Assembly (NCBI GenBank): GCA_031279495.1
Contig: JAITIJ010000064.1
Location: 1-11,140 of the forward strand
Origin: Holosporales bacterium
GTDB taxonomy: Bacteria > Pseudomonadota > Alphaproteobacteria > UBA3830 > JAIRMZ01
Reading direction: 5' to 3'
Length of the DNA stretch: 11,140 nucleotides
A program made the position numbers and the translations under genes. Below the pieces are notes generated by a model that made no database searches, was not told the DNA's origin, and was given only the letters and a program-made list of their open reading frames with translations. Of the stretch, positions 7,183-11,140 are shown one piece after another (within the stretch, counting starts at the first letter, position 1; every line of letters begins with the position of its first letter).

Positions 7183-7338
7183 TTTTAGAGTGGAATCTGT
7201 GGTTGTATTTTTGCCACACTTAACAAGCGCTGTGTGATTTTTGTGCATTTTTTTATAGGATAAGGAATAATTAGAGGTTACGTTTGCTTTTATTAGGGGC
7301 GGCGTGGTGCGGCTTCTAGGGAAAAAGGATAAAGAGAA

Positions 7339-8040
7339 ATGCATAAATATTTAGCAACGATTAGTGCGGCAGCGCTTCTGGCGTCAGCTTTTGCTGCTGG
7401 AGCTCAAGAGGGAGAAATCGCATCGGCTCCTGACACAAGTGCGGTTCCTTGTGCACGGTCTACGTGCTGCTTGCATGGGCCCTATGTTGGGTTTGGTCTT
7501 GGTTTTGCTCATGCAAAATGGGAACCGAAGCCAGAGACGTTTATCAAGAAGGATGACGCTAAAAAAGGTGGTGTAGGATTAGGTTTGTTTTTTGGTTATG
7601 CGCATTGTTTTCCTAATGGGTTTACCGTTGGTGGTGAAGGGCGTGTTGATCTTTATCCTAGCACAAAGGTGGAAAAGACGACGGGTCTATATAAGACAGA
7701 GTTAAAACTTAATGCCTTTTCTCCAGGTGTAGCAGTATTTGTTGGGCACCACCTCTCACCGATTCGGGGCACGGTTGGTTTTGCTGTGGGAGGTTCCTAT
7801 GCAAAAACAGACGTCACTGTGAGTACTGGTGCAAACAAATTTGAGAAGAGTTTTAGTTCGTTTAGTCCTGAATTCGGTTTGTTCTACACATGTAAATTTT
7901 ATAAAGGCTTTGGTCTTCGTGCAGATTTCCGATATGCCATTGGAACAAAGAAAGAGGAGACTGTTAACGCGACAAAGGTTGAGCTAAAGACAGATCGCGT
8001 GGCATTTATAGTCAACGCCTTCTATAATGTTAGTTTCTAG
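7339..8040 (+). CDS. Outer-membrane beta-barrel protein
   Basis: Probable small porin-like or surface protein of the OmpA/OmpX/Omp25-like 8-stranded barrel type. The protein has 233 residues. The signal peptide has an Ala-rich core and likely cleavage after Ala22 (AGA|QE). The mature part alternates polar and hydrophobic residues in strands rich in Gly and aromatics, such as PYVGFGLGFAHAKWE (48-62), VGLGLFFGYAHC (79-90) and LRADFRYAIG (193-202). It ends in FYNVSF with C-terminal Phe233, the signal for outer-membrane insertion. Charged loops rich in Lys separate the strands. Five cysteines (38, 43, 44, 90, 185) are unusual for such a barrel. AAAGGA lies nine bases before the ATG. The gene has its own terminator. 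Specific function cannot be told from sequence; the family includes adhesins and structural surface proteins. Confidence 0.88.
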   Translation: MHKYLATISAAALLASAFAAGAQEGEIASAPDTSAVPCARSTCCLHGPYVGFGLGFAHAKWEPKPETFIKKDDAKKGGVGLGLFFGYAHCFPNGFTVGGEGRVDLYPSTKVEKTTGLYKTELKLNAFSPGVAVFVGHHLSPIRGTVGFAVGGSYAKTDVTVSTGANKFEKSFSSFSPEFGLFYTCKFYKGFGLRADFRYAIGTKKEETVNATKVELKTDRVAFIVNAFYNVSF

Positions 8041-8070
8041 TATCTGAATTGGTCTAAGGCTAGCACGGGA

Positions 8071-8108
8071 AAAGGCTCAGGTTGTGTTCCTGAGCCTTTC
8101 TCTTTTTC
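8071..8108 (+). terminator. Rho-independent terminator after the barrel-protein gene
   Basis: AAAGGCTCAGG (8071-8081), a 7-base loop, and CCTGAGCCTTT (8089-8099) form a perfect 11-bp stem. A T-rich tail, ctctttttc, follows. It lies 30 bases after the barrel-protein stop and should end that transcript. Confidence 0.9.
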
Positions 8109-8110
8109 TG

Positions 8111-8129
8111 AAAAGGAATTCCTTTTTTT
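8111..8129. repeat. Perfect 16-base palindrome with T tail
   Basis: AAAAGGAATTCCTTTT (8111-8126) is its own reverse complement and is followed by three more T. As RNA it could form a short AAAAGG/CCTTTT hairpin with an AATT loop, a weak back-up terminator to the one just before. As DNA it could be a dimeric protein's binding site. Neither is shown. Confidence 0.45.
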
Positions 8130-8178
8130 AAAGATGGAGTTCTATTGTCCCCATCTATGAAAGAGACGAAGGTGCAAC

Positions 8179-8457
8179 ATGTACGGTCATGGTGTGTTTT
8201 TGTCCGGAGGAAAGCATCTTCTTCTTAAAAAGAAACCACATATAATCAGAGCATTTCCTTTAAGAAGACTTAAGGATATGTTGCGAAGGTTTTTCAGAAG
8301 TACAATCCGCGAAAGCCCTCTCTGCCTTTCCGTTTCTTATACCAACTGGAATCTTGAAAAGATTAGCCGAAACTATTTCCTTTTGCTTGTGCAGCGATTG
8401 CCGAATGGTCTCAAGTACTCAAATGCCTCAAAAGAGATAAAGCATATTCAGTTATGA
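8179..8457 (+). CDS. Doubtful small ORF (92 codons)
   Basis: A basic, 92-residue reading frame with no recognised family. It starts with an ATG that has GAAGG about seven bases upstream, which is its main support. The product would be rich in Lys, Arg and Leu, with no signal peptide or clear membrane segment. Reading the other two plus frames across 8281-8400 gives equally protein-like fragments, so it may be a chance ORF or a fragment of a decayed gene. It follows a strong terminator by about 70 bases. Confidence 0.22.
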   Translation: MYGHGVFLSGGKHLLLKKKPHIIRAFPLRRLKDMLRRFFRSTIRESPLCLSVSYTNWNLEKISRNYFLLLVQRLPNGLKYSNASKEIKHIQL

Positions 8458-8459
8458 AG

Positions 8460-8504
8460 CTTTCTCTCCTATAGCGCTATACCCTTTGGATCCTTAAGAG
8501 AAAG
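8460..8504. repeat. Nested inverted repeats
   Basis: CTTTCTCT (8460-8467) pairs with AGAGAAAG (8497-8504). Inside lies the perfect 12-base palindrome TATAGCGCTATA (8470-8481). No U run follows on the plus strand. The structure begins three bases after the doubtful small ORF ends. It might be a protein-binding site or a recombination scar. Confidence 0.4.
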
Positions 8505-8672
8505 GAGAACAACCAGAAAACACCGAAAGACAAAGGATGTAGCTCTATAACTTTGATAAATAGTCAATAGACGGTAAAAACAGCTCGCAACATAAGTGCA
8601 CATGAGAACGCGTATCGCCCAGTGTAGCATGACTTTCTCTTTGCTCTGGGAAACCCTCCACTGCATCTGAGA

Positions 8673-8681
8673 CCCCCCCCC
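8673..8681. repeat. Run of nine C
   Basis: A C9 homopolymer is the longest single-base C/G run in the window. It lies 67 bases before the chosen start of the ABC-F gene and just before an in-frame GTG at 8685. Slippage there could alter promoter spacing or an upstream reading frame. Confidence 0.6.
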
Positions 8682-8747
8682 TCTGTGTTCTCTAGATATG
8701 ACCGAACGCTTCTGATACCCTGCAACGGGTTTTTATGGATATCAACA

Positions 8748-10256
8748 GTGGATGCGGCTCTTCTTCAGCTCAAGGGTGTGCGAAAAAGCTTTGGGGCACG
8801 GGTTCTTTTTGCCGGTGTGGATTTTACCATCAATGAAGGCGAGCACGTAGGCGTTATTGGCAACAATGGTGCGGGGAAATCCACTCTTTTTGACATTCTT
8901 ATAGGTCGTCAAGAGGCCGATGAGGGTGCGATTACACGCTCTCGGGCGCTACATATTGCCTATCTGACGCAGCATGATGATTTTTCAGAAGGTGAGACGG
9001 TTCTAGCATATATTGCTCGCCTCGCGCACGCAGAGACTTGGGAAGTTGAGACCAAAGCTTATAAGTTTGGCCTAAGTGCAGAACACTTAGCTGCTCCGAT
9101 TGTGCAGTTAAGTGGAGGGTATCAGATGCGCTGTAAATTGCTGGCTTTAGCGTTACAGCGTGCCTCTCTGTTGCTTCTGGACGAGCCGAGTAATTACCTG
9201 GATCTCGATACGACGCTTTTCTTAGAGCGTTTTCTGCAAGAATTTTCAGGAGCATTCCTGCTGATTTCTCATGATCGAGAGTTTTTGCGTCGTACGACCG
9301 ATCATATTCTGGAAATAGAAAACGCGGAAGCAACGAAATTCAATGGCAATTTAGATGATTATTTTGAGCAAAAAGAGTTACTGCAAACGCAGCTAGAAGC
9401 GCGAGCACGCAACTTAAAAGAGCGCCGCGAACAAATCCTGCAGTTTGTTGCTCGCTTTGGAGCAAAGGCGACCAAAGCACGCCAAGCGCAATCGCGACTA
9501 AAAGAGCTCAAAAAGATGGAGGTCATTGACACAAAGCCTTTGCCTGTACGAGCGCGTATTCGCTTGCCAGCACCTACGCATTGCGGACGAACCGTAGTAT
9601 GCCTTGAAAAAGGAGTGGTGGGATACAGTTCTTCTCAGCGGATTTTGAAACACGTTCATCTAACGATAGAACGTAGGGACCGAGTGGCGATTGCGGGTGC
9701 GAATGGACGTGGAAAAACGACGCTTCTCAGGACGTTAGTGGGAGAATTGCCGCTGCTTGCAGGAGAACGAACGGTTGGCCACGAGGTGCGATTTGCCTAT
9801 TTTGCGCAACATGTAACCGAACGACTGAATGCTCATCACACGGTGCTAGAGGCCTTGTATCACGCTAAAGATCCGTCGGTTACAGAACAAGAAGCGCGCG
9901 ATCTAGCAGGCGCTCTACTTTTCACAAAAGATGATACTGCAAAGAAGATTCGCCTTCTTTCTGGTGGGGAGCGGGCGCGTGTGGCGCTAGGGTGTGTCTT
10001 GTTGCAGAAAGTTAACTGCCTGGCTTTGGATGAGCCAACAAACCATCTTGATTTTTCAACGACTGAAGCGCTCTCTCAAGCGTTACGAGCCTATACGGGA
10101 ACGATTTTATTCATTAGTCATGATCGTTCTTTCGTGCGCAACGTAGCGACGAAAATCTTTGCATTAGAAGGAGATCAGACTGTGTTGCCGTATCCTGGAA
10201 CCTATGAGGACTATGTATGGAGCATGCAGCAGCGTATTAAGGAAGAGTGGGAGTAA
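8748..10256 (+). CDS. ABC-F family ATPase, YheS-like
   Basis: Soluble ABC-F protein, a family that binds the ribosome E site to relieve stalled translation or protect from antibiotics. From GTG 8748 it has 502 residues and two ABC domains without membrane segments. Domain 1 has Walker A GNNGAGKS (38-45), signature LSGGYQ (121-126), DEPSNYLD (145-152) and ISHDREF. Domain 2 has Walker A GANGRGKT (317-324), signature LSGGERAR (404-411), DEPTNHLD (428-435) and ISHDRSF. The linker (about 195-270) is charged and helical and contains RFGAKATKARQAQSRLKEL, closest in my judgement to YheS. No ATG fits the start: family homology begins with LLQLKGVRKSFG just after GTG 8748, whose upstream site (TGGAT) is weak. 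An in-frame GTG at 8685 would add 21 non-conserved residues. asnB follows 10 bases later. Confidence 0.9.
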   Translation: MDAALLQLKGVRKSFGARVLFAGVDFTINEGEHVGVIGNNGAGKSTLFDILIGRQEADEGAITRSRALHIAYLTQHDDFSEGETVLAYIARLAHAETWEVETKAYKFGLSAEHLAAPIVQLSGGYQMRCKLLALALQRASLLLLDEPSNYLDLDTTLFLERFLQEFSGAFLLISHDREFLRRTTDHILEIENAEATKFNGNLDDYFEQKELLQTQLEARARNLKERREQILQFVARFGAKATKARQAQSRLKELKKMEVIDTKPLPVRARIRLPAPTHCGRTVVCLEKGVVGYSSSQRILKHVHLTIERRDRVAIAGANGRGKTTLLRTLVGELPLLAGERTVGHEVRFAYFAQHVTERLNAHHTVLEALYHAKDPSVTEQEARDLAGALLFTKDDTAKKIRLLSGGERARVALGCVLLQKVNCLALDEPTNHLDFSTTEALSQALRAYTGTILFISHDRSFVRNVATKIFALEGDQTVLPYPGTYEDYVWSMQQRIKEEWE

Positions 10257-10266
10257 AAAATAGATA

Positions 10267-11140
10267 ATGTGCGGAGTTGCGGGAAGCTTAAGTTGGACAC
10301 GACTGGATCAACCAGAACATGTTGTATGTATATGCGATGCGATGATGCATCGCGGGCCAGACGCCTCGGGTGTGCAAACTTCTGAAGAAGTGATCTTTGG
10401 CCATCGGCGTTTGTCCATTCTCGATCTAACAAATGGAGCAGACCAGCCGATGTGGGATCACGCGCGGCGTTTTCTCATTTCCTTTAACGGAGAGATCTAT
10501 AACTATAAGGAAGTGCGTGCTCTCTTATCACAATACGGCGCCGCATTCCGCACTCAAAGCGACACAGAAGTCATTCTTGAGGCATGGAAGCACTGGGGCG
10601 TGAGAGCTCTACAGCATTTTGTTGGTATGTTTGCATTCGCATTGTGGGATAGCGCAGCCCACACGCTGTATTTGGCGCGCGATCGGATGGGGGAGAAACC
10701 TCTTTACTTTGCGCCTTTCGGAGATTCTTTGTGTGATGGTGTGGTGTTTGCTTCTGAGCTCACCGCCCTTGTAAAACACCCGGTCGTTAGAAGAGAGGTT
10801 AATTTCGACGCGGTCGTCCAGTATTTGGCCACAAATTATGTATATAGCGCTCATAGTATTCTAAAAAATGTACATAAATTAGCACCGGCGCACGTAATGA
10901 TTTTTGAAAAAGGTCAAGCGCCACGAACAGAGTGTTATTGGGCGCTAGAAGACTTTATCAATCATAAAAAGACATGGCGATCTGAAACGGAAGCGCAAGC
11001 AGAATTTCACAGGCTTTTGGACCAAGCGGTAACAGAACAGCGTCAAAGTGACGTACCACTGGGGGCTTTTCTCTCAGGAGGAGTGGATTCTTCGACGATC
11101 ACAGGTGCTTTGACGCATGCAGATCCGGCAACAACGTTAT
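10267..11140 (+). CDS. asnB: Asparagine synthetase, glutamine-hydrolysing (5' part, cut by window)
   Basis: Converts aspartate to asparagine using ATP and ammonia from glutamine. Only the first 291 codons are present; the frame is open to the window edge without a stop. The class II glutaminase domain begins MCGVAGS with the catalytic Cys2 exposed after Met removal. It has HRGPDASG (28-35), HRRLSILDL, SFNGEIYNY (72-80) and SDTE (98-101). The start of the synthetase domain shows the ATP pyrophosphate loop SGGVDSS (270-276). The nearest Shine-Dalgarno-like site, GGAG at 10250-10253, is 13 bases from the ATG, rather far. The gene probably shares a transcript with the ABC-F gene. Some AsnB relatives amidate other substrates in surface polysaccharide or antibiotic pathways, so the substrate is likely but not proven. 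Confidence 0.92.
   Translation, partial: MCGVAGSLSWTRLDQPEHVVCICDAMMHRGPDASGVQTSEEVIFGHRRLSILDLTNGADQPMWDHARRFLISFNGEIYNYKEVRALLSQYGAAFRTQSDTEVILEAWKHWGVRALQHFVGMFAFALWDSAAHTLYLARDRMGEKPLYFAPFGDSLCDGVVFASELTALVKHPVVRREVNFDAVVQYLATNYVYSAHSILKNVHKLAPAHVMIFEKGQAPRTECYWALEDFINHKKTWRSETEAQAEFHRLLDQAVTEQRQSDVPLGAFLSGGVDSSTITGALTHADPATTL

Larger units (their letters stand above)
8041..8747. other. Long palindrome-rich region with little coding
   Basis: About 700 bases between the barrel-protein and ABC-F genes. It contains the terminator at 8071-8108, a 16-base palindrome at 8111-8126, a hairpin AGATGG/CCATCT (8132-8156), a weak 92-codon ORF, a bulged hairpin (8256-8276), a 12-base palindrome (8470-8481) nested in an 8-bp inverted repeat (8460-8504) and a C9 run (8673-8681). 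I could not assemble a recognisable gene or transposase from any frame. Decayed DNA or an untranslated RNA are both possible. TTGATA (8553-8558) with TAAAAA (8575-8580) is a weak candidate promoter for the downstream genes. Confidence 0.5.

Noticed and set aside
7199..7217. TGTGG/CCACA hairpin as a terminator of radA
   Set aside because: Only 5 bp with a 9-base loop and no T run afterwards; too weak to call.
8281..8440. Remnant of an IS transposase C-terminus (EKISRNY-like stretch)
   Set aside because: Faint similarity to the DKLARNY-type ends of IS5-like transposases, but no catalytic motif or terminal repeats that would support it.
8469..8666. 65-codon minus-strand ORF, hydrophobic, as a small membrane protein
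   Set aside because: Its only ribosome-site candidate is the G9 run, there is no family match, and it lies in a region that looks decayed. Kept only as a remark in the findings.
8932..9333. 133-codon minus-strand ORF within the ABC-F gene
   Set aside because: Shadow of ABC domain 1; no family resemblance or credible start.
10211..10432. 73-codon minus-strand ORF over the ABC-F/asnB junction
   Set aside because: Overlaps two well-supported plus-strand genes and has no support of its own.

Overview
The window looks like part of the chromosome of an alphaproteobacterium, most plausibly a host-associated one (Rickettsiales- or Holosporales-like). The taxonomic call is an inference. It rests on the linked order dnaB, alr, mlaE, mlaF, radA, on a small outer-membrane beta-barrel protein next to this block, and on a secreted, cysteine-rich protein of no recognised family. 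I see no rRNA, CRISPR array, intact insertion sequence, prophage gene or toxin-antitoxin pair.

Layout. Positions 20-1375 (minus) encode a secreted protein I do not recognise; it has a good Shine-Dalgarno sequence and a near-consensus promoter. A tRNA-Arg(CCG) gene follows at 1510-1586 (minus). From 1697 to 7182 (plus) runs a tight block: dnaB (replicative helicase), alr (alanine racemase), mlaE and mlaF (permease and ATPase of an MCE-type lipid transporter) and radA (recombination ATPase). Each gene overlaps its neighbour or sits 1 nt from it, so the block is almost certainly one translationally coupled operon. A gene for a signal-peptide-bearing 8-stranded-barrel type protein (7339-8040) follows and ends at a strong intrinsic terminator (8071-8108). 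About 700 bases with almost no convincing coding follow (8041-8747). They hold several inverted repeats, a weak 92-codon ORF and a run of nine C. The window closes with an ABC-F ATPase (8748-10256) and, 10 nt later, the first 291 codons of a glutamine-hydrolysing asparagine synthetase (10267 to the window edge), which is cut off by the window.

How the genes fit together. The central operon mixes DNA replication and repair (DnaB, RadA) with envelope functions (D-alanine for peptidoglycan, lipid trafficking to or from the outer membrane). The barrel protein adds another envelope component. The substrate-binding MCE protein (MlaD) and the periplasmic carrier (MlaC) that MlaE and MlaF need are not in the window. 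ABC-F and AsnB act in translation and in amino acid supply respectively.

Most of the window is ordinary housekeeping. The parts worth a second look are the unrecognised secreted protein beside the tRNA, with its G7 run and unusually short promoter-to-start distance, and the palindrome-rich gap upstream of the ABC-F gene.
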